A stretch of 64,000 bases of DNA from JAJFJD01 sp965228695 (GTDB lineage Bacteria; Pseudomonadota; Alphaproteobacteria; UBA8366): NCBI GenBank assembly GCA_965228695.1, contig CBDDIB010000002.1, positions 186,001 to 250,000 on the forward strand, in the 5' to 3' direction. Of this stretch, positions 51,226-61,110 are shown one piece after another. Positions within the stretch are counted from its first letter, which is position 1, and the number at the start of each line of letters is the position of its first letter. The notes beneath the pieces are model-generated. The model worked only from the letters and a program-made list of their open reading frames with translations. It did no database searches and was not told the origin of the DNA. Both the position numbers and the translations under genes were made by a program.

Positions 51226-53103
51226 ATGCCAGGGTCAACCGATGATCGCCAAGATATAAACAGTGTTGCCGTTGAGCACGACGTGATGATCACGGTGCGC
51301 GACGGGATCCGCCTAGCCACCGATGTCTATCGGCCGGCCAAGGACGGCGCCGCTGTCGACGGCGCCTTCCCGGTCATTCTGGAACGCACCCCCTACGACA
51401 AGACGGCGGCGTCGCGATCCGAAAAGCGTGTCGGCGACACCGACTCGATGCCGCGCGCGGACGTCGCCGACTATTTCGTTCGTCACGGCTACGTCGTTGC
51501 CTATCAGGACTGCCGGGGCCGCTTCGGATCCGAGGGCGAGTTCGTCAAATACCTCGACGACGCGGAGGACGGCTATGACACGCTTACCTGGCTGGTCGGG
51601 CAACCATGGTGCAACGGCAAGGTAGGTACCATGGGATTGTCCTATGCCGCCCATACGCAGGCGGCGCTGGCCAGCCTGAACCCGCCGGGCCTCGCCTGCA
51701 TGTTTCTCGACTCCGGCGGCTTCTCCAACGCCTACCAGGGCGGAATCCGGCAGGGCGGCGCGTTCGAATTGAAACAGGCGACCTGGGCTTACAAGCAGGC
51801 GCTCGAAAGCCAGGACGCGCAAGACCCGGTCATCCGCGCCGCGCTGGAGGCCGAAGACATGCGCGACTGGTTTGCCCGTATGCCGTGGCGCCGCGGTCAT
51901 TCGCCGTTGCGCTGGGTGCCGGAATACGAGGACTACCTGTTCGAGCAATGGACCGCCGGCAGCTTTGACGATTCCTGGAAACAAGCCGGTATCTACGCCG
52001 AAGGGTTCTACGACGCCTTCCCCGACATTCCGATGGTTCACATGTCGAGCTGGTTCGATCCCTACCCCCGGACCGCGACCGACAACTATGTCGGCTTGAC
52101 GGCGCGGGGCAAGGGGCCGCAATACCTGATTCTCGGACCGTGGACCCATGGCGACCGGGTCTTGAGTTACGCGGGAAACATCGATTTCGGCGACGAGTCC
52201 GCGCTCGACGGATCGCTCGCCGAGGATTTCCTTGCACTGCGCCTGCGCTGGTTCGACCGCTGGCTGCGCGACGCCGACAACGGCGCGGATGCCGGCCCGG
52301 CCGTGCAGGTCTTCGTGATGGGCGGCGGCAGCGGAAAGCGCCGGGACGATGGCCGGCTCGACCACGGTGGCGCATGGCGCGCGGAAGCCGACTGGCCGAT
52401 CCCGGACACCGCCTTCACCGAATATTATCTCGCATCGGATGGCGGCCTTGGCACCAATGCGCCCGATGTCGAGGCCGCATCGCTATCCTATGACCATGAT
52501 CCCAAGCATCCGGTGCCCAGTATCGGCGGCTCGATCACGTCGGGCGCGCCGGTCATGGAAGGCGGCGGCTACGACCAGCGCGAAGGACCGGATTTTTTCG
52601 GCTGCACGCCGCCCTATCTGCCCTTGGCCGCGCGGCCGGATATCCTGGTATTCGAAACGCCGCCGCTGACCGGGGACGTGGAGGTGACCGGGCCGGTTAA
52701 AGTGAAGCTCTGGATCAGTTCCACATGCCCGGATACCGACTTCACGATGAAGCTGATCGACGTGTACCCGCCAAGCGCGGACTATCCGCAAGGCTACGCC
52801 CTGAACATCACCGACGGCATCATGCGGTGCCGTTATCGCGATTCCTGGGAGTCGCCGACGATGATGGAGCCCGGCACGGTCTATGCGATCGAGATCGAGC
52901 CCTTCCCGACGAGCAACCGCTTCAAGGCCGGGCACCGCATCCGCCTCGACATCGCCAGCAGCAACTTTCCGCATTTCGACGTGAATCCGAACACCGGCGA
53001 ACCGGAAGGACTGGCCCGGCGCAGCCGGATCGCCATCAATACGGTGCATATGGACCGGGCGCATCCGTCGCACATCGTCCTGCCGGTCATTCCTCCACGG
53101 TAG
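51226..53103 (+). CDS. CocE/NonD family hydrolase
   Basis: This 625-residue protein has an N-terminal alpha/beta hydrolase domain with nucleophile Ser139 in TMGLSYAAHTQ and ERTPYDKT/DCRGRFGSEGEF motifs. A C-terminal jelly-roll domain contains VTGPVKVKLWISSTCPDTD. These match the cocaine esterase/X-Pro dipeptidyl-peptidase-like family. It hydrolyses an ester or amide, but the substrate is unknown. No export signal is visible. Confidence 0.9.
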   Translation: MPGSTDDRQDINSVAVEHDVMITVRDGIRLATDVYRPAKDGAAVDGAFPVILERTPYDKTAASRSEKRVGDTDSMPRADVADYFVRHGYVVAYQDCRGRFGSEGEFVKYLDDAEDGYDTLTWLVGQPWCNGKVGTMGLSYAAHTQAALASLNPPGLACMFLDSGGFSNAYQGGIRQGGAFELKQATWAYKQALESQDAQDPVIRAALEAEDMRDWFARMPWRRGHSPLRWVPEYEDYLFEQWTAGSFDDSWKQAGIYAEGFYDAFPDIPMVHMSSWFDPYPRTATDNYVGLTARGKGPQYLILGPWTHGDRVLSYAGNIDFGDESALDGSLAEDFLALRLRWFDRWLRDADNGADAGPAVQVFVMGGGSGKRRDDGRLDHGGAWRAEADWPIPDTAFTEYYLASDGGLGTNAPDVEAASLSYDHDPKHPVPSIGGSITSGAPVMEGGGYDQREGPDFFGCTPPYLPLAARPDILVFETPPLTGDVEVTGPVKVKLWISSTCPDTDFTMKLIDVYPPSADYPQGYALNITDGIMRCRYRDSWESPTMMEPGTVYAIEIEPFPTSNRFKAGHRIRLDIASSNFPHFDVNPNTGEPEGLARRSRIAINTVHMDRAHPSHIVLPVIPPR

Positions 53104-53119
53104 GGCTGCGAATTACGGC

Positions 53120-54040
53120 TTACATCGACGGCGGGTCTTCCGCGATCACCCGTTCGGCGAGCGATAGATCGACGCAGTCCTCGTAAGGGATTTCGCGCGC
53201 GATCAACCCGCCCGACAACAGGGCGGCGCGCAGCCGTTCGAAACCGTCGCGCGCGAGCAGGGGCGACGTGCCCCAAACGCCGGACGCCAGATACCGATCG
53301 GCACAGGCGGCGAGGGTATCGAGGCCGAGATCCGGGAAATACTCCCGGACGGCCTCGGCGACTTCGATCGGCCGCTTCGCGTGAAGCCATTTCTGTGTCC
53401 GGAACATCGCTCGCGTCATGCGGTACAGCTCATCCTGCCGCCGGCTCATCGTATCGCGCGACGCGTAGAACGTGGTGTAGCTGCAGGGTCCGCGCGACGC
53501 GGCGGCGTACCACAGATGGCCGCCGCCATTGGCGATCAGTTCTTCCGCGAAGGGTTGGAACACCTGAATGGCGTCCACCTTGCCCGCCCGAAGTGTATCC
53601 GCGTTCGCGGCCATGCTGCGGTCGTCGATCCGCGACACCACCGAGGGGTCGATCCCGGCCCGGCGCAGGTCGTCCTGCAGGCACATCCAGGGCGTCGGCA
53701 CTTCACTTACGCTTGCCAGCGTCAAGTCGGCCAAATCGGTGAGCGCAAAGTCCGGCCGGTCCGATGCGCCGATGATGAAGAAAGGATCGCGGCTCACGGC
53801 CTCGCAGAACCCGACGATGCCGCAGTCGGGGTCGCGGTCGTGGTTCATCATGATCCGCATCGGCCCGCCCCAATAGACGTCGACTTCGCCCGATTGAAGT
53901 TGATCGGCGACCGAGCCGAGATTGGCGCTCGTGCCCAAGGTGACCGAGACGCCCTCCGCCTCGTAGGCGCCCAAGGCATGGACCAGATAGAACGGTGTGT
54001 AGAAAACCGCGCGGAAGGATTCGAATAAGGTGATGCTCAT
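53120..54040 (-). CDS. substrate-binding-protein-like protein without signal peptide
   Basis: This protein of about 306 residues resembles NMT1/SsuA-type solute-binding proteins (AVFYTPFYLVHALGAYEAEG, GTSANLGSVADQLQSGEVD). It starts at 54040 with no secretion signal and has no permease or ATPase beside it. It may act as a cytoplasmic binding or sensory protein, or the leader may be lost. The family normally binds sulfonates, nitrates or pyrimidine precursors; no ligand can be named. It is convergent with the CocE gene. Confidence 0.75.
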   Translation of the reverse strand: MSITLFESFRAVFYTPFYLVHALGAYEAEGVSVTLGTSANLGSVADQLQSGEVDVYWGGPMRIMMNHDRDPDCGIVGFCEAVSRDPFFIIGASDRPDFALTDLADLTLASVSEVPTPWMCLQDDLRRAGIDPSVVSRIDDRSMAANADTLRAGKVDAIQVFQPFAEELIANGGGHLWYAAASRGPCSYTTFYASRDTMSRRQDELYRMTRAMFRTQKWLHAKRPIEVAEAVREYFPDLGLDTLAACADRYLASGVWGTSPLLARDGFERLRAALLSGGLIAREIPYEDCVDLSLAERVIAEDPPSM

Positions 54041-54236
54041 GCAGCATTCTTGCGCGAAATCGCACCGCCGTCGACCTAGGCGTCCGGCGCGCCAACGTTG
54101 AGCAACACCCTTCATTGAGAAATTTGTGCGGGAAACTAGTTCCCTGTATCGGGACCGTTACTACTGTGCGTCTGCCAGGTCGTCAGCAATGACGTTAAGA
54201 TTCCGTTTTTGACGCCGATTGAGCCAAATTCTCGCC

Positions 54237-56081
54237 ATGAATCTAAAAGATAAAGATGTGCCGCCACCGTCGCAGATTCAAAAAGTTGGTGGCAGGCCGA
54301 TTGCACGATTATTGCCCTTGGTGCTAGGAGGGCTTGTTGCCTTCGCCGTGCTCCCCGTTCTCGTCCTTGGCTACATCGGCGCGGAAGACAATACGAGCCG
54401 GCTTCTTCGCGACCGCAGCGAAATGATCATCGATAACGTGGTGTATCGAGTTTCGACACATCTCGAACCGCCCAGGCAACAAATTCTCTACATACAATCC
54501 GCAGTGAAGGCAGGATCGTTTGATATCGACTACTACGACGAAAAGGAATTGGGGACGTTCGTCCTTGGCGCTTTGGCCGCCACGCCCCAAGTCACCGGAA
54601 TTGGCCATATCCTGCCGGACCGGTCCATGCGACGCTACAATCGCAGCGATGTCGGTACCTACCACGAAGAGGCGAGCCGCGTTCCAAATGTGGACGAAAG
54701 CTTGGCAAAGGCGTTCGCGAATACAGACGCACAATGGCTTGCCGCGGTCTGGAGCCCGATCGCGCGAGAATCCATTTTGCGGCTCGTGGCGCCCCTCTGG
54801 AATCCCGAAGATGACTTCATTGGCGCAATCGTCGCCGCGATCACTACGTCAGACCTCTCTCGATATCTAAAGGGATTGAACGAAGAAGGCGGGCCGATCG
54901 CCTATATCCTGGCGGGACAAGATCATGTTGTCGCACATCCGTACATGGCCGATCGACGGGCTGCGCTGCAAACGCACCGCGGGTCGCCGCTTCCGCGAAT
55001 CGACGCAATTGGCGATCCGGTGTTGGCGGGCATGTGGTCCGGCGAGCGGTTCCCGCTGACGGCGCTCGCGTCATTCAAGAAAGCGGATGGCCATTGGACG
55101 TGGATCGGAGACGAGAGCTACGCTTTCGTCTACCGCACGATTACCGGATATGACGAGCGGCCCTGGACCGTTGGGGTTTACTTCCCGGGATCGGCTACTC
55201 GCCGGGAACGATGGATCGTTCAGGGTATTGCGATCGGCGGCGTGACGCTCCTGTGCCTCGCGCTCGTCGCTGCAGCGATTATCGGCCGGCGGATGGGGCG
55301 CCCCATTTTGGAATTGGCATCCGCCGCCGAACGGATCGAAGCGCGCGACTTCGACAGTGTCGCAAATCTGCCGCGCGGGCCGATCCGGGAGGTCAATTGG
55401 GCGGCGAGTGCCTTCGAACGCTTGGCGGTCGGCCTGAAGCTTTTCGAGACCTATGTGCCGGAGCCGGTTGCGCACAGGCTGATCGCGACGCGCGGCGACC
55501 TCCCGGCAGAGGAACGTACCGGCACTGTTCTCTTTGCCGACATTGAAAAGTTCACGAGCCTCACCGAATCAACACCGCCGGATAGGATGGTCGAGACGTT
55601 GAATGCCTATTTCGACGCAATGGCAAAAATAATCGCCCAACAAGGCGGCGTCATCGATCAGTTCCAGGGCGATGGGCTGTTGGCAACGTTCAATATTCCG
55701 GCGGCCTTGCCGGAGCATGCCAAGGCGGCCATCCAAGCGGCCTGTGAAATGCAGCAAGCCGTCCGTGATCAGACTTTCGCCGGGCATAAATTGAAAATTC
55801 GGATTGGCATCAACACCGGCCGGATTCTCGGCGGTAGTGTTGGGGCCGGCGGACGGCTCAACTACACAGTGCATGGTGATGCCGTGAATGTGGCAGCCCG
55901 TATCGAAACCATGAACAAGGATTACGGCACGCGTATTCTGATGACGGAATCGACGGTGGAGCACGCCGGCACCGTCGAACGGCTCCAACGCGTGGGAACT
56001 GCAGCGATCCGCGGCAGGAGCAAACCGGTAACGCTATTTTCTCTGGACCCACCGCGCGGGCCGCGATCCGAGGAAACCTGA
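54237..56081 (+). CDS. class III adenylate/guanylate cyclase with Cache and HAMP domains
   Basis: This protein of about 614 residues has an N-terminal membrane helix (LLPLVLGGLVAFAVLPVLVL), a periplasmic dCache-like domain, a second helix, HAMP (RMGRPILELASAAERIEARD) and a class III cyclase domain. The cyclase retains metal-binding Asp in VLFADIEKFTSLTE and DQFQGDGLLATF, with the substrate region NYTVHGDAVNVAARIE. It would convert extracellular signals into cAMP (or cGMP). TTG 54219 is an in-frame alternative start; ATG 54237 is preferred. Confidence 0.92.
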   Translation: MNLKDKDVPPPSQIQKVGGRPIARLLPLVLGGLVAFAVLPVLVLGYIGAEDNTSRLLRDRSEMIIDNVVYRVSTHLEPPRQQILYIQSAVKAGSFDIDYYDEKELGTFVLGALAATPQVTGIGHILPDRSMRRYNRSDVGTYHEEASRVPNVDESLAKAFANTDAQWLAAVWSPIARESILRLVAPLWNPEDDFIGAIVAAITTSDLSRYLKGLNEEGGPIAYILAGQDHVVAHPYMADRRAALQTHRGSPLPRIDAIGDPVLAGMWSGERFPLTALASFKKADGHWTWIGDESYAFVYRTITGYDERPWTVGVYFPGSATRRERWIVQGIAIGGVTLLCLALVAAAIIGRRMGRPILELASAAERIEARDFDSVANLPRGPIREVNWAASAFERLAVGLKLFETYVPEPVAHRLIATRGDLPAEERTGTVLFADIEKFTSLTESTPPDRMVETLNAYFDAMAKIIAQQGGVIDQFQGDGLLATFNIPAALPEHAKAAIQAACEMQQAVRDQTFAGHKLKIRIGINTGRILGGSVGAGGRLNYTVHGDAVNVAARIETMNKDYGTRILMTESTVEHAGTVERLQRVGTAAIRGRSKPVTLFSLDPPRGPRSEET

Positions 56082-56622
56082 AGCATCCGGGATCGCGTCG
56101 GCGCTGGCCTTTGGCCAATCTCGGTCCGCGCACAGGGCAACGGCATCAACGCCCGCATCTCGTTCTGTAACAACTCTGAAAGCAACCGCGTTCGCATCGG
56201 GCCGAACCGGCCGGGCGTGTGATGACGCCTTCGAGTCACTATGCCTGCGCGGCAGCATCCGGCATAAGCTGCGCTTCCATCGCGATGAAGGCAGGGCGAA
56301 CACAGCGTTTCCGATCATCGGCACATGACACAAACTACCAAACTAACCGACAAATTCAGACGACCGCCGACGTCGAACATCGTCACAATCGGCGTATCAT
56401 ATTGCGCTTACTGAAATATTTTGAACCTGTACAACCCCGGAGGGAGTGTTTTTTTATTGTGCCGTGCCACCGACGGTGTGTAACATTTTCCATCTTACGT
56501 TCAGCTTGGACGACGGACGAGGCTGGTGCCGCGATCTGAAGCGCCCAAAAATACAAAAAAGCATCGTTTCCGACCCCGCCTGAGCAACAAACCTGGTGAA
56601 CCCCCACAGGGAGTTATTCGGC
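56082..56622. other. Long intergenic region upstream of the oligopeptide ABC operon
   Basis: About 540 bases show no convincing gene. Features seen are a hairpin CGCGATCC/GGATCGCG (56062-56097) spanning the cyclase stop without a T-tract, an 11-base palindrome CACCG-A-CGGTG (56468-56478), and T-rich sequence (GTGTTTTTTTATTG) near 56450. It probably holds the promoter and control elements of the transporter operon. Confidence 0.45.
56468..56478. promoter_or_regulatory. 11-base palindrome upstream of the ABC operon
   Basis: CACCG and CGGTG flank a single A, a perfect dyad about 145 bases upstream of the substrate-binding-protein gene. It could be an operator; short length means chance is possible. 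Confidence 0.25.
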
Positions 56623-58140
56623 ATGAAAATGAAACACTTGGCTATTCCCGCCGCGATGGCGGCGTCCTTAGCCTTATCGACGTCGACCGCGCTGGCCGGC
56701 AAGAGCGACGACACGCTGACTTGGCTGTCGAACAGCGAACCCGACAATATCGACATGTACTACAACACGCTGCGCGAAGGCTTGATTATTGGCCGCCATG
56801 TTTGGGACGCGCTGATGGAAATCGATCCCAAGACCGGCGAATTCCGGCCCAGCCTGGCGAAGTCGTACAAGTGGGTCGATGACAAAACGATCGAATTCGA
56901 CTTGCGCGAGGATGTGGTCTTCCACAATGGCGAGAAGTTCGACGCCGACGACGTGGTGTTCACGCTCAACTATCTCGCCGACCCCAAGAACAAGGTGAAG
57001 GCCCTGAGCCGGACCAAGTTCATCGCGGGCGGCGAGAAAGTCAGCCAGTACAAAGTTCGGGCCAAGCTGAAGTATCCGTTCCCGGCGGCGATGCAGTATT
57101 TCGCCTCGGTCGTCGTGATGTATCCGAACGAGTATTACGGCAAAGCTGGGCCGAAGGGCATGGCCACGAAGCCGGTAGGCACCGGCCCCTATAAGGTGAC
57201 CGAAGTCACTTACGGCAAGCGCTTCGTCCTGGAGAAGAACGACAAGTACATGAAGGGCGGCCCGAAGACACCGACCATCGGCAAGCTCGTGTTCCGGCGT
57301 ATCGAGGAACGCGGCACGCAGATGGCGGAATTGCTGTCCGGCGGCGCCGATTGGATCTGGCGGGTCCCGCCCGATTTGGCCAAACGTTTGGACGGCCGCA
57401 AGGGCTTCCAGGTGACGCAAGGCGAGACCATGCGCGTCGGCTTCCTGCTGATGGGCGCATCGGGCAAGGCCGGCGATCATCCGATGACCAAGCTCAAGGT
57501 TCGCCGGGCGATCAACTATGCGCTCGATCGGGACAAGATCCGCAAGACGTTGATGGGCGACGCATCGCGCATCATCCACGCGGCCTGTTTCCCGACGCAG
57601 TTTGGCTGCATCGACACCAACGTGAAGCGCTATAACTACGACCCGGAGAAGGCCAAGGCGCTGCTCAAGGAAGCCGGGTACGAAAATGGCTTCGAGACGA
57701 ATTTCGTCGCCTATCGTGACCGTCCGATCGCGGAAGCGATGATCGGGCAGCTCCGCCGCGTGGGCATCAAGGCGAAACTGACCTACCTGAAGGCGGGCGC
57801 CTATCGGGAATTGCGCCGCAAGAAGGGCGTCGAGATCGCCTTTGGCACGTGGGGATCGTCGTCGATCAACGACATCACCGCGATCGCCGGCAATTGGTTC
57901 CAAGGCAGCTCGGATGACCAAGCACAGGACAAGGTGGTCATCGACCTGTTGAACCAGGGCAACACCACGGACCAGGAAGTTCGCAAGAAAGTCTACGCCA
58001 AGGCATTCGAGCGGATCGCCGATCAAGCCTATTGGGCGCCCTTGTTCTCGTGGGTTTACAACTACGCCTATGTCGACGAGTTGGACTTCACGCCCAGCGC
58101 CGACGAAATTCCGCGGTTCTGGAACGCGAAGTGGAAGTAA
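56623..58140 (+). CDS. ABC transporter substrate-binding protein, family 5 (peptide type)
   Basis: This protein of about 505 residues has a Sec signal (MKMKHLAIPAAMAASLALST, then TALA) and an SBP family 5 body: IGRHVWDALMEIDPKTGEFR, PSLAKSYKWVDDKTIEFDLRE, and KFDADDVVFTLNYLADP. It delivers peptides or similar solutes to the membrane complex. ATG 56623 has AGGGAG 9 bases upstream. It leads the operon; a hairpin terminator follows before the permeases. Confidence 0.93.
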   Translation: MKMKHLAIPAAMAASLALSTSTALAGKSDDTLTWLSNSEPDNIDMYYNTLREGLIIGRHVWDALMEIDPKTGEFRPSLAKSYKWVDDKTIEFDLREDVVFHNGEKFDADDVVFTLNYLADPKNKVKALSRTKFIAGGEKVSQYKVRAKLKYPFPAAMQYFASVVVMYPNEYYGKAGPKGMATKPVGTGPYKVTEVTYGKRFVLEKNDKYMKGGPKTPTIGKLVFRRIEERGTQMAELLSGGADWIWRVPPDLAKRLDGRKGFQVTQGETMRVGFLLMGASGKAGDHPMTKLKVRRAINYALDRDKIRKTLMGDASRIIHAACFPTQFGCIDTNVKRYNYDPEKAKALLKEAGYENGFETNFVAYRDRPIAEAMIGQLRRVGIKAKLTYLKAGAYRELRRKKGVEIAFGTWGSSSINDITAIAGNWFQGSSDDQAQDKVVIDLLNQGNTTDQEVRKKVYAKAFERIADQAYWAPLFSWVYNYAYVDELDFTPSADEIPRFWNAKWK

Positions 58141-58153
58141 ACGTGTAACGGCG

Positions 58154-58195
58154 GCCGGACCGGTCCTATCGGCAGGGCCGGTCCGGCGGCGTTTT
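58154..58195 (+). terminator. Hairpin/attenuator after the substrate-binding-protein gene
   Basis: GCCGGACCGG (58154-58163) pairs perfectly with CCGGTCCGGC (58178-58187) and extends inward by three more pairs including a G-U. The eight-base loop is followed by GGCGTTTT. It lies between the binding-protein gene and the permeases, a common arrangement that keeps binding-protein mRNA in excess. Confidence 0.6.
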
Positions 58196-58222
58196 CCATT
58201 CGACAAAATATAGGGGAGCCGG

Positions 58223-59140
58223 ATGCTGAATTTCATGGCCAAGCGCCTGTTCGTCGCGGCGCTGGTCGCGATCACTGTATCCGTGATCGCGTTCTCGCTG
58301 CTGCGGCTGTCCGGCGACCTGGCGACGATGATCGCGGGCGAAGACGCGAGCGCCCAAGACATCGAGTTGATCCGTGAACAATACGGATTGAACAAGGCCT
58401 ATTACCTACAGTATCTCGATTGGCTCGGTGCCGGGTTTCAGGGCGACCTCGGCGAATCGATGTTCTACCCCGAAGAAGTCACCGCCCTGATCAAGGACCG
58501 GCTGCCGAACACCCTGACCTTGGCGGGGCTTGGCGTGTTGTTCGCCATGGGTCTCGCGATCCCCATGGGCGTGATCGCCGCGCTTCGGCCCGATAGTTGG
58601 GTCGATCGAACAGCCTTGACCATCGCCGTCTTAGGGCAGGCGTTACCCGGGTTCTGGTTCGCCCTGATGCTGATGTTCGTTTTCGGCCTGTTCCTTAGAT
58701 GGCTGCCGATATCCGGCAATGAAACGTTAGCCCATTTCATCCTTCCCGCCATCTCGCTCGGCTACTATTCGACACCGGCGGTCATGCGCTTGACCCGGAC
58801 CGGCATGCTGGAGGTGCTTAACTCCGATTACATCCGGACGGCGCACGCGAAAGGACTGCCGACCTTCATCATCCTGTTCAAGCATGCGCTGCGCAACGCG
58901 ATCATTCCGGTGGTCGCATTGTCGTCTGTTCAATTCGGCAACATGCTCGGCGGGTCGGTCGTCACCGAAACCGTCTTCCAGATTCAAGGCATCGGCCATT
59001 TGGCCTGGGAATCGATCTCGCGGAACGATTTCCCGGTCGTGCAGGCCGTGTTGTTGCTGGTGGCGTGCTTTTACATCATTCTCGTGCTGCTCGGCGATCT
59101 GCTCAACGCGTGGCTCGATCCACGCCTGCGCGTGACATAG
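58223..59140 (+). CDS. ABC transporter permease (DppB/OppB type)
   Basis: This 305-residue protein has six helices, beginning MAKRLFVAALVAITVSVIAF, with the OppB-type first-domain pattern QYGLNKAYYLQYLDWLGA and the EAA loop YIRTAHAKGLPTFIILFKHALRN (shown in part). It forms half the membrane channel of the peptide/Ni-type importer. The ORF starts 82 bases after the SBP gene. Confidence 0.94.
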   Translation: MLNFMAKRLFVAALVAITVSVIAFSLLRLSGDLATMIAGEDASAQDIELIREQYGLNKAYYLQYLDWLGAGFQGDLGESMFYPEEVTALIKDRLPNTLTLAGLGVLFAMGLAIPMGVIAALRPDSWVDRTALTIAVLGQALPGFWFALMLMFVFGLFLRWLPISGNETLAHFILPAISLGYYSTPAVMRLTRTGMLEVLNSDYIRTAHAKGLPTFIILFKHALRNAIIPVVALSSVQFGNMLGGSVVTETVFQIQGIGHLAWESISRNDFPVVQAVLLLVACFYIILVLLGDLLNAWLDPRLRVT

Positions 59141-59152
59141 GAGATACCGTAG

Positions 59153-60103
59153 ATGCCCCCATCGGATTCCAAAGTCGTCGGCAAGGGTCTGGGCGCGTTG
59201 CCGTCCGACAGCGGCGACATGCCAAGCGTCGAGAGCGTCATGCAGCCCGACGCCTTCACCATGTTCGCCCGGCGCGTGATCGGTCACCGCAGTTTCATGC
59301 TGGCCGCCATCATCATGATCGTTCTCATCATCATGGCGTTCTTCGCGCCAATCCTGGCGCCGCATGATCCTCTGGGTCAGGATCTAAACCGCCGCCTGAT
59401 GCCGCCGGTCTGGAACGAAGCCGGCAGTTGGACCTTTCCGCTCGGTACCGACATGATGGGCCGCGACTATCTCAGCCGGCTGATTTACGGTGCGCGGGTT
59501 TCGCTCACCATCGGTTTCAGCGCGATGATGATATCCGGCGTGCTGGGGACCGTGATGGGCGTCTGCGCCGGCTATTTCGGCGGCCGTGTCGACATGGTCA
59601 TCACCTTCCTGCTGACGACCCGCCTGACGCTCCCGGTCATCATGGTCGCACTGGCCCTGGTCGCGGTGGTTGGCGGATCGCTCAACACGGTGATCCTCGT
59701 CCTCGGATTTCTGTTATGGGACAGATTTACCGTGGTCATGCGCAGCGCCACGATGCAAATTCGGAATCTCGATTACATACGGGCGGCAAACGCCATCGGC
59801 TGTTCGACCCGGCGCATCATCTTCTCCGAGATCATGCCCAACGTGCTGGGCAGCCTGCTGGTGATCGCGACTTTCGAGATCGCCCATTCGATCTTGCTCG
59901 AAGCAGCGCTCTCCTTCCTGGGACTCGGGGTGCAACCCCCGACGCCGTCCTGGGGGCTGATGGTCTCGGAGGGCAAGGACTATATGCTGTTCGATCCCTA
60001 TCTCGTGATGCTGCCGGGATTCGCAATCTTCCTGCTCGTGCTCGCCATCAACCTGTTGGGCGACGGTGCACGTGACATCCTTGCACCGGAGAACCGCAAT
60101 TGA
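59153..60103 (+). CDS. ABC transporter permease (DppC/OppC type)
   Basis: This 316-residue permease has an OppC N-terminal cytoplasmic region, LAPHDPLGQDLNRRLMPP, PLGTDMMGRDYLSRLIYGAR and the EAA loop DYIRAANAIGCSTRRIIFSEIMPNVLG (shown in part). It is the second channel subunit. Its stop overlaps the TTG start of the next ATPase as TTGA. Confidence 0.94.
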   Translation: MPPSDSKVVGKGLGALPSDSGDMPSVESVMQPDAFTMFARRVIGHRSFMLAAIIMIVLIIMAFFAPILAPHDPLGQDLNRRLMPPVWNEAGSWTFPLGTDMMGRDYLSRLIYGARVSLTIGFSAMMISGVLGTVMGVCAGYFGGRVDMVITFLLTTRLTLPVIMVALALVAVVGGSLNTVILVLGFLLWDRFTVVMRSATMQIRNLDYIRAANAIGCSTRRIIFSEIMPNVLGSLLVIATFEIAHSILLEAALSFLGLGVQPPTPSWGLMVSEGKDYMLFDPYLVMLPGFAIFLLVLAINLLGDGARDILAPENRN

Positions 60104-61110
60104 GCGCCCTTCTCGAAGTAAAGAATCTCAGCGTCGACATCCCGCTCGCCGCCGGGATGCTGCATCCGGTGCAGAAGATGAACTTCCATGTCGACAAGGG
60201 CGAGACGCTTTGCATCGTCGGAGAGTCCGGCTGCGGCAAGTCGTTGACATCGCTCGCCCTGATGAACCTGCTGCCGAAGAAGGCCATCCGGACCGGTGAC
60301 GGCATCTTCTTCGACGGCGACGATCTGCTGAAGGCATCACGGCGCGAGATGGCGTCGCTGCGCGGCAACCGGATGGGCATGATCTTTCAGGAGCCGATGA
60401 CCAGCCTGAATCCCTCTTTCACCATCGGCAACCAGATGGAAGAGATCATGCTGCAGCACCGCAAGGTCAGCCGGCAGGAGGCGCGGGACCGGGCGGTCTA
60501 TCTGCTGGAGAAAGTCGGGATCACCGGCGCCGAGCGGCGGCTGACGCAATATCCGCATCAACTGTCCGGCGGATTGCGACAGCGTGTCATGATCGCCATG
60601 ACCCTGATGTGCGGCCCGGACCTGATCATCGCCGACGAACCGACCACGGCGCTCGACGTCACGATCCAGGCGCAAATCTTGTTATTGCTCGCCGAATTGC
60701 AACGCGAGTTCGAGATGGCGCTGATCCTGATTACCCATGACCTGGGCGTCGTCGCCCGGGTCGCCGATCGGGTTGCGGTCATGTATGCGGGGCAGGTCGT
60801 CGAACAGGGCAGCATCGAGGAGGTCTTCGAGAATCCGCTCCATCCTTACACGCGCGGCCTCCTGAGCTGCATTCCGATTCCCGGCAAAACCCAGCGCGGC
60901 ACCCATCTCGGTTCTATTCCCGGCATCGTGCCCAGCATGATCGGCGATATCCAGGGCTGTCATTTCCGCGATCGCTGCCCGCACGCCTTCAGCGACTGTA
61001 TGGCCGGCCCGGTGGACCTGCGCATGATCAATGACCATCGGGCCTATCGCTGCCTTTTGAGTCCGGAGGAATCGGCCCGGCAAGCCGCGGCGATGGAGGC
61101 GGCCCAATGA
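60100..61110 (+). CDS. ABC transporter ATP-binding protein (DppD/OppD type)
   Basis: This 336-residue ATPase has Walker A GESGCGKS, LSGGLRQRVMIAMTL signature, Walker B LIIADEPTTALD and a C-terminal oligopeptide/dipeptide domain with CHFRDRCPHAFSDC. The start is TTG overlapping the previous stop. It pairs with the next ATPase to energise uptake. Confidence 0.95.
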   Translation: MSALLEVKNLSVDIPLAAGMLHPVQKMNFHVDKGETLCIVGESGCGKSLTSLALMNLLPKKAIRTGDGIFFDGDDLLKASRREMASLRGNRMGMIFQEPMTSLNPSFTIGNQMEEIMLQHRKVSRQEARDRAVYLLEKVGITGAERRLTQYPHQLSGGLRQRVMIAMTLMCGPDLIIADEPTTALDVTIQAQILLLLAELQREFEMALILITHDLGVVARVADRVAVMYAGQVVEQGSIEEVFENPLHPYTRGLLSCIPIPGKTQRGTHLGSIPGIVPSMIGDIQGCHFRDRCPHAFSDCMAGPVDLRMINDHRAYRCLLSPEESARQAAAMEAAQ

